Origin: Bin87 sp965232895
Lineage (GTDB): Bacteria > Chloroflexota > Dehalococcoidia > Lucifugimonadales > UBA3495
Direction of reading: 5' to 3'
Length of the DNA stretch: 64,000 nt
Assembly (NCBI GenBank): GCA_965232895.1
Contig: OZ247430.1
Location: 3,844,001 to 3,908,000 of the forward strand
The notes below the pieces were generated by a model that was not told where the DNA came from, ran no database searches, and saw nothing but the letters and a program-made list of their open reading frames with translations. This document shows positions 52,089 to 61,674 of this stretch, one piece after another; position 1 is the stretch's first letter; every line of letters starts with the position of its first letter. A program made the translations under genes and the position numbers.

Positions 52089-53519
52089 ATGCAAACGAAC
52101 GACGTTGAAACAACGGGGCAAGTTGCCTCCTTGCAAAACGCCGTGCGTGCTTTGGAACGGCTGGGGCGGTTGCTGGGCGATCAGAAACGGGTAGCTGTTG
52201 GCTCGTTGGAAAACTTTGCCGCTTCATCCGAATTGGCGATGTTGGAAAAATCCTTGGCTGACTCCGACAACGCCAAATCCAATGCGTTGCGAGATTTCGT
52301 CGAACGCAACACCGATTTGCAGCGATTGGAAGAACTGTTGGCCGAGGCGAAAGCGCGGCCTGTGGAGTTTGACCTCTTTGAGGTGCTCAATCTGTGGTGG
52401 CAGGAAGATACCCATTCGCGCGTGCTTACATGGCTGCTTGGACCCACAAACAACCATGGTATCGGGGACTACTTTCTCAAAATGTTCCTGGCTCAGCTCG
52501 ATTTGCCCGATTGCATCAGCAAAGATGGTGACTGGTCAAAGTCGGAATCGCAACGCGAATGGTACTGCGCGGTGGATGGTGGCGCCGGTTGGCTGGACAT
52601 ACTGGTGACAAACGTTGACCTGAAATTCGCTTGCGCCATCGAGAACAAAACATTTTCACCTGAAGGCGGCCGGCAGCTAACCCATTACCGCAAAGCGCTG
52701 GAAGCCGAGTACCCCGCCCCCCATTTCACTAAGCGATACGTATTCCTGTCACCGCGTGGCATGGAATCGCAGTGGGAAGACGAGCGTGAATTCTGGAAGC
52801 CAATAACATACACCTCCATCTTGCAACTGGTGGAGCAAACCGTCGAAGATAATGCTGTGAAAATAAGTGAAGACGTTCGCGTATTCCTGCGGCAGTACGC
52901 GAATACATTGCGGAGGAAGATCGTGCCTGAATCAAAAGAAATCGCTGAACTGGCCCGCAAAATCTATCTGGAGCATCGAGAAGCGATTGAGCTCATATAC
53001 CAAAACGGACGACCGGACTACCGCCAAGAGATCAAGCAAATATTTCGCGAGATAATCGCAGGACAAGAGGGTTGGGAACCAAATCATGAAAGCCCATCGC
53101 TGGTTAGATTTCGACCGGCGCAATGGGTCGATTTCGCAGGGATGAACACTGGCACTGGTTGGTTGCCCTCCTCCCAATCGCTGATGCTTTTCGAATTTGC
53201 CTGCTATGGTGATTTGCCAAGTCTGCAACTGGCCCTTTCTCCAGGTAGCGACACAACAATTAGAGAGAAGCTGCTCAACAGCATCAATCGAAACCCGAAA
53301 CTATTCAATCGGACAGGAAGCGAATTGGAACAATGGATGCTTGTGGATGTTCGTGAACAAATCTTGGACGAAACCGACCTGGGTAGGTGGGACGACCCTT
53401 CCGTCCGCAAAAAGATCGAGCTTTGGGTAAAAAACTTCGCCGAGAACGAGTTCCCGGCGATGAATGAGGTAATCGTCAACTGCCTGCGCGAGTACGAGGC
53501 GGAAAGGCACGATCAGTAG
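52089..53519 (+). CDS. PD-(D/E)XK nuclease superfamily protein (PDDEXK_4-like)
   Basis: 476 residues from ATG 52089. The central region has QEDTHSRVLTWLLGP and HGIGDYFLKMFLAQLDLP typical of PDDEXK_4 proteins, then the catalytic Asp170 (GWLDILVTN) and Glu185-x-Lys187 (ACAIENKTF) followed by GGRQLTHYRKAL. The remaining C-terminal about 270 residues are specific to this family. Such proteins are often found in defence-rich accessory regions. GC is lower than neighbours. Divergent from the HEPN pair; convergent with the CMD gene (7-base overlap). Confidence 0.82.
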   Translation: MQTNDVETTGQVASLQNAVRALERLGRLLGDQKRVAVGSLENFAASSELAMLEKSLADSDNAKSNALRDFVERNTDLQRLEELLAEAKARPVEFDLFEVLNLWWQEDTHSRVLTWLLGPTNNHGIGDYFLKMFLAQLDLPDCISKDGDWSKSESQREWYCAVDGGAGWLDILVTNVDLKFACAIENKTFSPEGGRQLTHYRKALEAEYPAPHFTKRYVFLSPRGMESQWEDEREFWKPITYTSILQLVEQTVEDNAVKISEDVRVFLRQYANTLRRKIVPESKEIAELARKIYLEHREAIELIYQNGRPDYRQEIKQIFREIIAGQEGWEPNHESPSLVRFRPAQWVDFAGMNTGTGWLPSSQSLMLFEFACYGDLPSLQLALSPGSDTTIREKLLNSINRNPKLFNRTGSELEQWMLVDVREQILDETDLGRWDDPSVRKKIELWVKNFAENEFPAMNEVIVNCLREYEAERHDQ

Positions 53520-54061
53520 GTCAGCGCGTCCGCCGTGCCGTCCGGCAGTTCCACGGCCAGGGCCTGCAGCGTGTGCGCCAGGCCGTGGTAGTAGGCGACT
53601 ACCACCAGCAGGTCCACAATACCCGCGTCGCCGATGATCGCCCGCAACGCCTCGAACGACGCGTCCGAAACGCGGTGGTGCCGCAGAAGCTCGATGACAA
53701 AGCCGGACACGGCGGCATCGTCGCCCGACAGGCCGTTGGGCGCGCGGTATTCGTGGATGGCGGCGATCTCGGTGTCGGTCAGGCCGGCGTTCCGCGCGGC
53801 GGGCTGGTTCACTGTCCAGACGTAGTGGCCGGAGGCCTCGCGAGCCGCGGTCAGCACGGCAACCGCCTTGACCCGTGGGTCCAGCGGCGTCTGGAAGCGG
53901 ACGTATCCGCCGAGGTGTGCGAAGTTGCTCGCCGCCTGCGGGTTGTTCAGGATTGCCGCGTAGTTGCGCTGCACTCCGCCTCGTGAAGTTTCGATGTCGT
54001 CCCAAACCGCCTGTCCCGCGGCGTCCATATTTTCCCTGGTGGCGAAGGGTACTCGTGCCAT
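53513..54061 (-). CDS. Carboxymuconolactone decarboxylase family protein, second copy
   Basis: 182 residues. It shares the CMD plan with 8150-8695: ARVPFATRENMD start, RFQTPLDPRVKAVAVLTAARE, GHYVWTVNQPAARNAGL (histidine kept, no CxxC). Substrate unknown. A coiled-coil protein gene lies 30 bases upstream. Confidence 0.83.
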   Translation of the reverse strand: MARVPFATRENMDAAGQAVWDDIETSRGGVQRNYAAILNNPQAASNFAHLGGYVRFQTPLDPRVKAVAVLTAAREASGHYVWTVNQPAARNAGLTDTEIAAIHEYRAPNGLSGDDAAVSGFVIELLRHHRVSDASFEALRAIIGDAGIVDLLVVVAYYHGLAHTLQALAVELPDGTADALTY

Positions 54062-54091
54062 GGTGGGTTGTCTCCTCGGTGTTGGCAGGTT

Positions 54092-54430
54092 TTATGAGAA
54101 TATGCTGGCGATGATTACGGCAACGGCCAATGCGCCAACCACGCTGAATGTCGCGAAGTACAGCCGGTTGATGTTGGCATCCAGTTTATCGATGCGTATT
54201 TCCATCCGGTTCAGGCCGGCGTTGAACTCTCTGCGCCATTCCTGCTGATTTTCGGTGAATTCGGTGCGCCATTGCCGTTGGTCTTCGGCGACCCTGGCGC
54301 GCCATTCCCGCTGTTCTTCCACGAACTGAGCGCGCCATTCCCGCTGCTCTTCCATGAACAGCTCCAACGTGGTTTCCAGCCGAGTCAGCCGCTGGTCAAT
54401 ATCCGGCCCGGGCGTTGCCTGCGTCGTCAT
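54092..54430 (-). CDS. Coiled-coil protein with C-terminal membrane anchor, second copy
   Basis: 112 residues from ATG 54430. Begins MTTQATPGPDIDQRL, followed by LETTLELFMEEQREWR, then four hendecad units (EEQREWRAQFV, EEQREWRARVA, EDQRQWRTEFT, ENQQEWRREFN) and a final transmembrane helix (LYFATFSVVGALAVAVIIA). Same design as 47314-47697. Confidence 0.78.
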   Translation of the reverse strand: MTTQATPGPDIDQRLTRLETTLELFMEEQREWRAQFVEEQREWRARVAEDQRQWRTEFTENQQEWRREFNAGLNRMEIRIDKLDANINRLYFATFSVVGALAVAVIIASIFS

Positions 54431-54509
54431 GCGGCCTCCGTTGTGATAATCGTGCGGTGCGGCGGTTTGACCCACCGCACCGCGTCGGGGAACTGCCCTT
54501 TACAACGGA

Positions 54510-56774
54510 TCAGCCGCCGTTCTTGTCCCAGAGCTCTTCCAGGATTGCGCCGGGCGACATGGGCAGGTTGTCCATGCGAACGCCGATAGCGTCGTGAATG
54601 GCGTTGGCGATGGCGGCCATGGGAGGCACGATGGGTACCTCGCCCACCCCGCGCACGCCGTAGGGATGCCCCGGGTTGGCCTTTTCCACGATGACCGTGT
54701 CGATCATCGGCAGGTCCAGGCTGGTCGGCATCCGGTAGTCCAGGAAGCTGGAGTTGACCATGTCGCCGGAGTCGTTCATGAAGTACTCTTCGTTGAGCGC
54801 CCAGCCGATGCCCTGCACGGCGCCGCCCTGCATCTGCCCTTCCACGTAGCTGGGATGGATCGCCTTGCCGGCGTCCTGCACCACGGTGTACCGCAGCACT
54901 TCGACCTTGCCGGTGTCGGGGTCGACTTCGACGTCCACCAGGTGAGTGCCGAAGGCTCCGCCCTCTCCTCCGGGGCTGACGCTGACCTGGGCAGAGACGG
55001 GACCGCCGGTCCGCGCCAGCTGTGAGGACAGCTCCTTGAAGGACATCTGCAGGTCCTCGTCGGAGTTGTGCTTGAAAATGCCGTCGGCCAGATCGATCTC
55101 CGAAGGTTCCTTTTCCCAGATCTGGCCGGCGCGGTCGATCATCTTCCGCTTGATTTCCTGGGCGCACTCGTAGGCGGCCCAGCCGGTGGCGAAGGTGGTG
55201 CGGCTGCCGCCGGTGAGGAAGGTGTAACCCACCGCGTCGGTATCGCCCACGCTGGGCCGGACATCTTCGGCGGGGATGCCCAGAACTTCGGCCGCCTGCA
55301 TGGCGATGGACGCGCGCGACCCGCCGATGTCGGTGGATCCTTCCACCAGGCCAATGGTGCCGTCGGCGTTGACGCTGATGCTCGCGCTGGACGCCAGGCC
55401 GATGTTCATCCAGTACCCGCTGGCCACGCCGCGACCCCGGTTGGGACCGGATATTTCGGACTTGTAGTGGTCGCTGTCCCGGGCCGCCTCCAGGGTTTCA
55501 ATGTTGCCGATAACGCGGAACTGGGGCCCGTCGACCCGGCGGTTGCCCTCCTTGCTGGCGTTCTTCAGGCGGAACTCCAGCGGATCCATGCCGCATTTGG
55601 CGGCCAGTTCATCGACCACCTGCTCGCCGCCGAAGGCGGAGATCGGAGCGCCCGGAGCGCGGTAGGCAAAGGAACGCGGCTTGTTGGTGACCACGTCGTA
55701 GCCCTCGACCCGCTGGTTTTCCAGGGCATACGGCGCAAACACGCACTGGGCGCCGGCCGTTACGGGGGAGGAGCCGGGGAACGCGCCAGCCTCATACATG
55801 AGGACCGCGTCGGCCGCGACCAGCGTCCCGTCCCGCTTGGCTCCCATCTTGATCTTGACGTATGCGCCGGCAGTTGGCCCGGTGGCCTCGAAGGTCTCGA
55901 TGCGGGTCATCTGCATTTTGACCGGCCGGCCGGTTTTCTTCGATAGCAACGCGGCCACCGGCTCCAGGTACAGCGGAATCTTTCCGCCGAACCCGCCGCC
56001 GATCTCCATGGGCACGACCTTGATGCGGGACACGGGCAAGTCGAGCACGCCGGCCAGGGCGTCGCGGGCGACGAATGCGCCTTGCGTGCTGGTCCACACC
56101 GTCAGGTATCCGTCAGTGTTCCACAGCGCGGACGCGTTCTGGGGCTCAATGTAGCCCTGGTGCACCGTGCGCGTGTTGAATTCGCGCTCGATTACGAAGT
56201 CGGCCTCCGCGAAGGCGGATTCCACGTCCCCCTGCTCGTACACGAACCGGTTGGAAACGTTGCTGTGCTTGTCGGTTTCTTCGCCGAACTCGGTGGTGGT
56301 CATGTCCTCGTGGAGCAGGTCGGCGTCGGCCTTCATCGCGTCCAGCACGTTGGTGCTGGCTTTGAGGACTTCGTAGTCCACCTTGATGAGGTTGACTGCT
56401 TCCTCTGCCATGTGGGCAGAGTCGGCGGCGACGGCGGCTATGGGATGTCCACGGAACAGCGCTTTGTCAGCGGCCAGGATATTGTTGCTGGCCGAGCGCG
56501 CCGACATCGGCGGGTTCTCCTTGCCGGCGATGGGAAGGTCGGCGCCGGTCACCACACCGCGCACGCCGGGCAGCGCTTCGGCGGCCGAGGTGTCGATGGA
56601 CTTGATCCGAGCGTGGGCGTGAGGGCTCCGCAGCACTTTGCCGAAGAGCATGCCGGTCATCTCGAAGTCCGCGCCGTATCTGGCCCGCCCCGTCACCTTG
56701 TCGGCGCCGTCATGGCGAACCGGCCGCGTGCCGACGACATTATAGTTGGTGTTTGAGAGCACGATATTGGTCAT
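54510..56774 (-). CDS. Xanthine dehydrogenase-family molybdopterin-binding large subunit, orphan copy 2
   Basis: 754 residues, strongly similar throughout to 36464-38758: GTRPVRHDGADKVTGRARYGAD, LRSPHAHARIKSID, PMEIGGGFGGKI, FAYRAPGAPISAFGGEQV and GVRGVGEVPIVPP with the catalytic Glu. As with copy 1, no FAD or 2Fe-2S subunit gene is adjacent; the two may share partners encoded elsewhere. Substrate unknown. Confidence 0.93.
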   Translation of the reverse strand: MTNIVLSNTNYNVVGTRPVRHDGADKVTGRARYGADFEMTGMLFGKVLRSPHAHARIKSIDTSAAEALPGVRGVVTGADLPIAGKENPPMSARSASNNILAADKALFRGHPIAAVAADSAHMAEEAVNLIKVDYEVLKASTNVLDAMKADADLLHEDMTTTEFGEETDKHSNVSNRFVYEQGDVESAFAEADFVIEREFNTRTVHQGYIEPQNASALWNTDGYLTVWTSTQGAFVARDALAGVLDLPVSRIKVVPMEIGGGFGGKIPLYLEPVAALLSKKTGRPVKMQMTRIETFEATGPTAGAYVKIKMGAKRDGTLVAADAVLMYEAGAFPGSSPVTAGAQCVFAPYALENQRVEGYDVVTNKPRSFAYRAPGAPISAFGGEQVVDELAAKCGMDPLEFRLKNASKEGNRRVDGPQFRVIGNIETLEAARDSDHYKSEISGPNRGRGVASGYWMNIGLASSASISVNADGTIGLVEGSTDIGGSRASIAMQAAEVLGIPAEDVRPSVGDTDAVGYTFLTGGSRTTFATGWAAYECAQEIKRKMIDRAGQIWEKEPSEIDLADGIFKHNSDEDLQMSFKELSSQLARTGGPVSAQVSVSPGGEGGAFGTHLVDVEVDPDTGKVEVLRYTVVQDAGKAIHPSYVEGQMQGGAVQGIGWALNEEYFMNDSGDMVNSSFLDYRMPTSLDLPMIDTVIVEKANPGHPYGVRGVGEVPIVPPMAAIANAIHDAIGVRMDNLPMSPGAILEELWDKNGG

Positions 56775-56857
56775 AGGTCGCCTCGCTGCTGATAGTAATT
56801 GCCGGCCGATTTTAGCACAGCCCCCACCGCCGCCCCAACCCCGGCCGCGGGTACGGC

Positions 56858-56898
56858 GCGCATCCTGCGGGAGGATCAGGCTGGGCGACAGGATGCGC
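56858..56898 (-). terminator. Inverted repeat after the cytochrome b/Moco gene
   Basis: GCGCATCCTG and CAGGATGCGC, a perfect 10-bp stem with a 21-base loop, downstream (minus direction) of the stop at 56937. No T-run. Confidence 0.4.
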
Positions 56899-56936
56899 GG
56901 CCACCTGGTTCAGTACGGATGGGCGTTTCAGAACGT

Positions 56937-57968
56937 TCACGTCAACGGCAATGGCGGCTGCCACAGTTTGCCGGTCTGGTTGACGGTGATCGAATCAACC
57001 CACTTCACCCAATCGTAGCCGCGCTTGTGCGGCTCGACCATTCGCGCGGGAAAGCCGTGCCCGGCGGATAGCGGCATTCCGTCCACCCGGCTGGCCAGCA
57101 GGGCGCGCTCGGCTTCCGCCAGGGAATACCGGCGGAAGTATCCCGTGCGTGACCGGATGGTGATGCTGCCCGCGCCGGGTTTGAGTTTGGCACGGATCAG
57201 CAACTGAGATACGGGAACGCCTTCCCATTCGCGGGTGGTTTGCCATCCGCCGGTGCAGTCGAGGGTCGCGGTGACGGTTTCACTCCAGGTCTCGAGCTCC
57301 GTGAGTCCCATGCGAAAGGGCGATTCCACGTGACCGTCGATGCTGAGGTTCCACGCGGCGGCATCGATGGCGGGCACCTTGTCATTTAGCCACATGGTTA
57401 CCGGGAAATCACGGCCATTTTCCGGGTACGATCCGGTGAAACGACGCTCCGCTCCGGGGCCGGCCGCCAGCACCCCCGCCAACTCGGCGGTGCGCCAGGC
57501 CAGGAACCCGGCCATGGCCAGTCCGATCACCCGGAGGACGTGACGACGGTCGGCCAGGTATCGCCGGCGCAGACTGATGCGGTGCCGGAAGGAGTGCCAC
57601 AATAACAGGGGGATCAGCATCCATGCGAGGTTCATGTGGATGGTCGTGCCGGAGAACCCCATCCAATCGTACGGGCCGAGATGGCTCCACGCCAATCCCA
57701 GGCCAAGGACTATCAGAAGTCCCACCAACAGGGCGATGGACCACAGCATCGAGTTCAGGGAGCGGCGCCAGTTGGTTCGGGTATGCAGCGAACCCAGGAT
57801 GTTACGGGACTTCCACACGAAAAGCGCGAGGATGGCGAACCCGAAGACCCGGTGCAGGTGCATCGCGCCGATCCACTCGGGGTTCGAGTGCGTGAGACCC
57901 AGGTATCCGGTCACCAGCTCGGCGACGACCAGGACAATCAATGCGATGTTGGCCCAGGGGAAACGCAT
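56937..57968 (-). CDS. Cytochrome b-like membrane domain fused to sulfite-oxidase-fold molybdopterin domain
   Basis: 343 residues. The N-terminal half has four to five transmembrane helices with paired histidines suited to heme b (HLH at 37-39, His111, His125), a cytochrome b561-like layout. The C-terminal half (about 175-343) is the SUOX/MsrP Moco fold with the molybdenum-ligand cysteine Cys238 in TLDCTGGW, then WEGVPVSQLL and the HGFPARMVEPHKRGYDWVKW stretch. Fusing the membrane cytochrome to the Mo domain gives electron transfer to the quinone pool in one polypeptide. Substrate unknown. Confidence 0.88.
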   Translation of the reverse strand: MRFPWANIALIVLVVAELVTGYLGLTHSNPEWIGAMHLHRVFGFAILALFVWKSRNILGSLHTRTNWRRSLNSMLWSIALLVGLLIVLGLGLAWSHLGPYDWMGFSGTTIHMNLAWMLIPLLLWHSFRHRISLRRRYLADRRHVLRVIGLAMAGFLAWRTAELAGVLAAGPGAERRFTGSYPENGRDFPVTMWLNDKVPAIDAAAWNLSIDGHVESPFRMGLTELETWSETVTATLDCTGGWQTTREWEGVPVSQLLIRAKLKPGAGSITIRSRTGYFRRYSLAEAERALLASRVDGMPLSAGHGFPARMVEPHKRGYDWVKWVDSITVNQTGKLWQPPLPLT

Positions 57969-57981
57969 GGCCGCGCGTGGG

Positions 57982-59298
57982 TTATTGCGACCCGGACGGT
58001 TGAGGCGGAGACGCCGAGGGGCCGGTTTTCGGCAGCTTTGACCAGCGTTTCAGGCAGTGCTGTAAAGCAACTCCAATCAGTGCGAGCAGGATTGCAGCGC
58101 CGATTTTCGATGCAAACGCTTGGTCCGTCCAGATCCACATGACGAATGCCGAGGCCATCACCGTGTTCATACCCAGAAAAGCGATGGTTATAACCGTCCA
58201 GTGGCGGAAACTGCGCCAGTGCATCGCCAGGACTATTTTCCCGTTCAACAGCGCCATGCCGATTACAGCTGCTCGGACCAGGTCAATAAGTTCGCCAACG
58301 GCTCCGAACAGCACGCCCGCCACCGTGGCAAGCGCAAGGGAGAAAGCGGCCAGAGCCAACGCTGTTGAGCTCATGAATCTTTGGTCCATCCGATCCCGAA
58401 ATAAGTACGCGATGCCGCCGGACAACCCGGTCACCATCACCAAACCCATTGCTGGAGCAAGCGCCGTCGCCCAATCGTCCGGGGCGATATGCCTCAATAG
58501 GACGATAATTAGAGGTGTCAAAAGCATAAACCCGAAAACCGAAGAGGACAGCCATGTTACGATGGTCATGGCTGCGTTGAGAAAGCTCTGCCATTGTTCC
58601 GCTCCGCTCTGCGGGTAACGATTGAATACAGCGATGACGATGGCCGTGACCGCAGTTGCAATCGCCCATCCGGTGAGCCATAGCGCCGGATACTTCAACA
58701 GCTGACGAAGCTTGGAACGGAACGAAAAGACATCTGGGGGATAGGGAGCGTAAGGGCCGACTGCTACCTGCGTCCAGCTTCCGTCCGGAGCGCCTACGAT
58801 AACGCCCTGGTGCTCAAAAGCCACCACCACGTTGTCCGACTTGGCTTCATAATAGATCGAGTACAGGTTGGGAAATACTACCTTGCCGTCGCCGGCATTT
58901 GCCTCTTGCATGAGGCGATATTGCATCCAGATATTGGAACTGGTTTGAAGGTATGACGGTGAATAGACTGCTTGAGCCTGATCGTAGGCGGTTGGAGACC
59001 ACAGAACCTCATTGCCTCTGATCCGGTAATAGCCTCGGGGTGTTTTCGTACTCATATCCCAACGAGTGCTTTTCCATTCCCAATCAACCGGAGCATTGCG
59101 CCAAGTCCATCCGCCGTCTTCGCTAACGTAGCTGAACCACACGTTGTCTGACTCCACCTGCCCCGCGGCTATGGCGCCATCCCCGGCCGACCACAGATGG
59201 GCAATGCCCACGGGATGCCGGCATCCGGCGGCCAGCAGTACCAGCAGCGTTGCTATGCCGATGCCAAGCGCCTGATGCCATCGGAGGGAATGTTCCAT
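57982..59298 (-). CDS. Membrane lipoprotein with N-terminal extracytoplasmic domain and multiple TM helices
   Basis: 438 residues from ATG 59298 (GAGGG upstream). Lipobox VLLAAGC at about 21-27, then an extracytoplasmic domain with Trp-rich short motifs (VWFSYVSEDGGWTWRN, like a sialidase/BNR repeat), and from about 200 onward about seven transmembrane helices. No family recognised. Ends 14 bases before the start of the cytochrome b/Moco gene, so they may be expressed together. Confidence 0.7.
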   Translation of the reverse strand: MEHSLRWHQALGIGIATLLVLLAAGCRHPVGIAHLWSAGDGAIAAGQVESDNVWFSYVSEDGGWTWRNAPVDWEWKSTRWDMSTKTPRGYYRIRGNEVLWSPTAYDQAQAVYSPSYLQTSSNIWMQYRLMQEANAGDGKVVFPNLYSIYYEAKSDNVVVAFEHQGVIVGAPDGSWTQVAVGPYAPYPPDVFSFRSKLRQLLKYPALWLTGWAIATAVTAIVIAVFNRYPQSGAEQWQSFLNAAMTIVTWLSSSVFGFMLLTPLIIVLLRHIAPDDWATALAPAMGLVMVTGLSGGIAYLFRDRMDQRFMSSTALALAAFSLALATVAGVLFGAVGELIDLVRAAVIGMALLNGKIVLAMHWRSFRHWTVITIAFLGMNTVMASAFVMWIWTDQAFASKIGAAILLALIGVALQHCLKRWSKLPKTGPSASPPQPSGSQ

Positions 59299-59364
59299 CG
59301 TGGCGACCCTCACGAATCTGATCACGTCAGCCAAATCTGACAGTGGGCGCTGTTGCGCGCCGCG

Positions 59365-59400
59365 CTCGATGATGATCTACGACTCGATGATGATCTACGA
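59365..59400. repeat. 18-bp direct tandem duplication at a gene end
   Basis: CTCGATGATGATCTACGA occurs twice back to back (59365-59382, 59383-59400). The second copy contains the stop codon of the gene ending at 59395, so this is a recent small duplication of that 3' end. Confidence 0.85.
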
Positions 59401-60180
59401 TAGGTTGACCTGGTCCTGTCCCCAGCCAAAGGGAGCGTTGGCGGCAACCGGCAGAACCTCAAAGGACGGATGCTGTAGCAGAGCCTCGATACACTCATCG
59501 GAACCGGCAACGTAGGTGGAATCCAAATCGTAATGCGACATGACAAACCAGGCCCGGTCTGCCGGCCACCAGATATTCGGCAAATTGCACCAGATGGGAA
59601 TGGTGTAAAAACTGTCTATGGCGCTAATGGCTCCCCGATAGAGCAAATAATGCCAATCATCGCAAACGAACCTTTCCGCATTCAGCGTCTCTGCCGGTGG
59701 AGATAATGGGATGCCACCATCAGTTGACATCATAAACATGCCCCCGACGCCCAAATGCCCATAACCCTCCCATACTCCGAAGCAACAATCCTGCGGGGTA
59801 TCCGTGTAGCCGGCCAGAAAATCAGCCAGGGCGATGCCGACATCATACAATTCTTCGTCGGGATCATATTCCCACGGCGCCGGCCCAATGCCAAAACCCG
59901 CAGCGGGAGTTTTGATGCGCTCAAAATCCATTAGCGGATGAACCGTCCGTCCGGCCCATTTCGCCACTTCCGACCAGCGAACCAGTGTCTCGGGAGTGCT
60001 TCCGGAAACATTATCGGCCGGGTGGAAAAGGCGCGCGTGCGCCGCAAAGCCAGCTGGTATCAAGGCGTCAATACCCCTGGAGGCGCCATTGATTCCCTGT
60101 TCAACCCATCTGGCCTCACTTACCTCGGTGAGGATAGTCATTCCCGGCGGGTGAAAGTTTTCCTGGTGATGCTGTTGCAT
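59395..60180 (-). CDS. Hypothetical protein of 261 residues
   Basis: Unrecognised. Soluble, acidic and Trp/Tyr-rich, with features such as LMDFERIKTPAAGFGIGPAPW, a DCCFGVWEGYGHLG stretch and IPIWCNLPNIWWPADRAWF-like sequence. No signal peptide. GC lower than the metabolic genes around it. Start uncertain: the ATG at 60180 is the furthest upstream; a second ATG 13 codons later (MTILTEVSEARW) is equally plausible. Confidence 0.6.
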   Translation of the reverse strand: MQQHHQENFHPPGMTILTEVSEARWVEQGINGASRGIDALIPAGFAAHARLFHPADNVSGSTPETLVRWSEVAKWAGRTVHPLMDFERIKTPAAGFGIGPAPWEYDPDEELYDVGIALADFLAGYTDTPQDCCFGVWEGYGHLGVGGMFMMSTDGGIPLSPPAETLNAERFVCDDWHYLLYRGAISAIDSFYTIPIWCNLPNIWWPADRAWFVMSHYDLDSTYVAGSDECIEALLQHPSFEVLPVAANAPFGWGQDQVNLS

Positions 60181-60390
60181 TGGCCGCTTCCTGTGAAATC
60201 TTTGACCGTCCGCCGTAGCGGGGTCGAGTCGGCGTTGGCGCGATCAGGCACGTGGGCTCGGCGCACGGATTACAGTCTGGCGATGCGCGGTGAGAGCAAC
60301 CCGGATGCCTCCCCATGTTACACTCAGGTTTGCCGCCGCGTCTGGCACGGCCGGCCGGTTGGATTACATTAAGCATAGCGGAGGGTTGGC

Positions 60391-61617
60391 ATGCAGCCAC
60401 TTTCGGACTTGCGGATTTTGGCCGTAACCGTGTTCCTCGCTGGGCCGTTCCTGAGCATGACGCTGGCGCGGTTGGGCGCCGAGGTAATCAAGATCGAGAT
60501 ACCCGGCCGGGGTGATCCGGTGCGCGGCAACGGCCCATTTGCCGGCCCGGACGGTATCCACTCCGAGCAGCGAACCGAACAGCACGTCGCCACCCGTTTT
60601 CTGAAGCGCAGTCAGGGCGTGAAGAGCGTGACCCTGGACCTGAGAAACCCGCGCGGCCGGGAGCTGTTTCTTGAAATGGCCCGCCAATCCGACGTGGTGC
60701 TGGAGAACCTGGCGCCGGGTTCCATGACCCGCCTGGGCCTGGGCTACCCGGACGTGGCCGCCGTGAACCCGGGGGTCATTTACGCCAGCATTTCCGGCTA
60801 CGGACAGACCGGGCCCTATGCCCAGCAGCCGGCCCACGACCCGCAGATCCAGGGCATGAGCGGCCTGATGGACATCAACGGCGAACCCGACGGCCCGCCG
60901 ACCCGGGTGGGATTTTACATCGGCGATCTGGTGACCCCGATGTTCGCCTCCACCGCCATCTTGTCGGCGCTGCGGGAGAAGGACAAAACCGGCAAGGGTT
61001 GTTACCTGGACGTTTCGATGATGGACACCCTGACGTCGCTGATGTTGATGGAAAACCTCGAAGAAGACCTGGCGTCGGGCATCCCGCTGCGCACCGGGAA
61101 CAACAGCCGCAGCGGGCCGACCGGGCAGTACCACGCCAGCGACGGCGCCGTCATCATCACCGCGGCCAGCGACGATCAATGGCGTCGCCTGTGCAACGCC
61201 ATCGGGATGCCGGAACTCATCGATGATGAACGGTTCGCCCGTTACCAGGTCAGGTCGGAGAACGCCGCCGCCGTACGCGCGGAGGTCCAGGCCCGCATTG
61301 GCGCAATGACCCGTGCCGAGGCCCTGGAGTGTCTTTCCGCCGGCGACGTGCCGTGCGGGCCGGTGCGGACGGTGCCGGAGATACTGGCTGACGAGCATTT
61401 CCGTGACCGGGGCGCCCTGCGGCCCATGCGGAACGCCGCCTACAACGGTGAGGTGGACGAGGTGGTCGCGGGCTTTCCGGTGTTGTTCGATGGCCAACCG
61501 CTTCCCGACGTCCCCGGCGCGCCCTCCCTGGGCATGCACAACGCCGAGGTGCTGGCCGAACTCTGCGACGTGGATGCGAGCGAGTTGGAGCGGCTGGTAG
61601 CAGACGGAGTTGTTTGA
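60391..61617 (+). CDS. CaiB/BaiF family CoA-transferase
   Basis: 408 residues after GGAGGG. Family III CoA-transferase moves CoA between carboxylic acids. Motifs: PLSDLRILAVTVFLAGPFL, GAEVIKIEIPGRGDPVRGN, KSVTLDLRNPRGRELFLE, VLENLAPGSMTRLGLGY and VIYASISGYGQTGPYA; the catalytic Asp is in DVSMMDTL. Substrate pair unknown. Lies upstream of a CitE-type lyase gene, a typical acyl-CoA context. Confidence 0.95.
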   Translation: MQPLSDLRILAVTVFLAGPFLSMTLARLGAEVIKIEIPGRGDPVRGNGPFAGPDGIHSEQRTEQHVATRFLKRSQGVKSVTLDLRNPRGRELFLEMARQSDVVLENLAPGSMTRLGLGYPDVAAVNPGVIYASISGYGQTGPYAQQPAHDPQIQGMSGLMDINGEPDGPPTRVGFYIGDLVTPMFASTAILSALREKDKTGKGCYLDVSMMDTLTSLMLMENLEEDLASGIPLRTGNNSRSGPTGQYHASDGAVIITAASDDQWRRLCNAIGMPELIDDERFARYQVRSENAAAVRAEVQARIGAMTRAEALECLSAGDVPCGPVRTVPEILADEHFRDRGALRPMRNAAYNGEVDEVVAGFPVLFDGQPLPDVPGAPSLGMHNAEVLAELCDVDASELERLVADGVV

Positions 61618-61674
61618 CGATGAGGAGTGCTTCATCGCCGTGATACGGGTCTGCGGCTAAATTAGAGGAATGAT

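Noticed and set aside
60181..60390. Small RNA or tRNA in the gap before the CaiB gene
   Set aside because: No cloverleaf, terminator or promoter pattern could be made out by eye; 210 bases without clear features.
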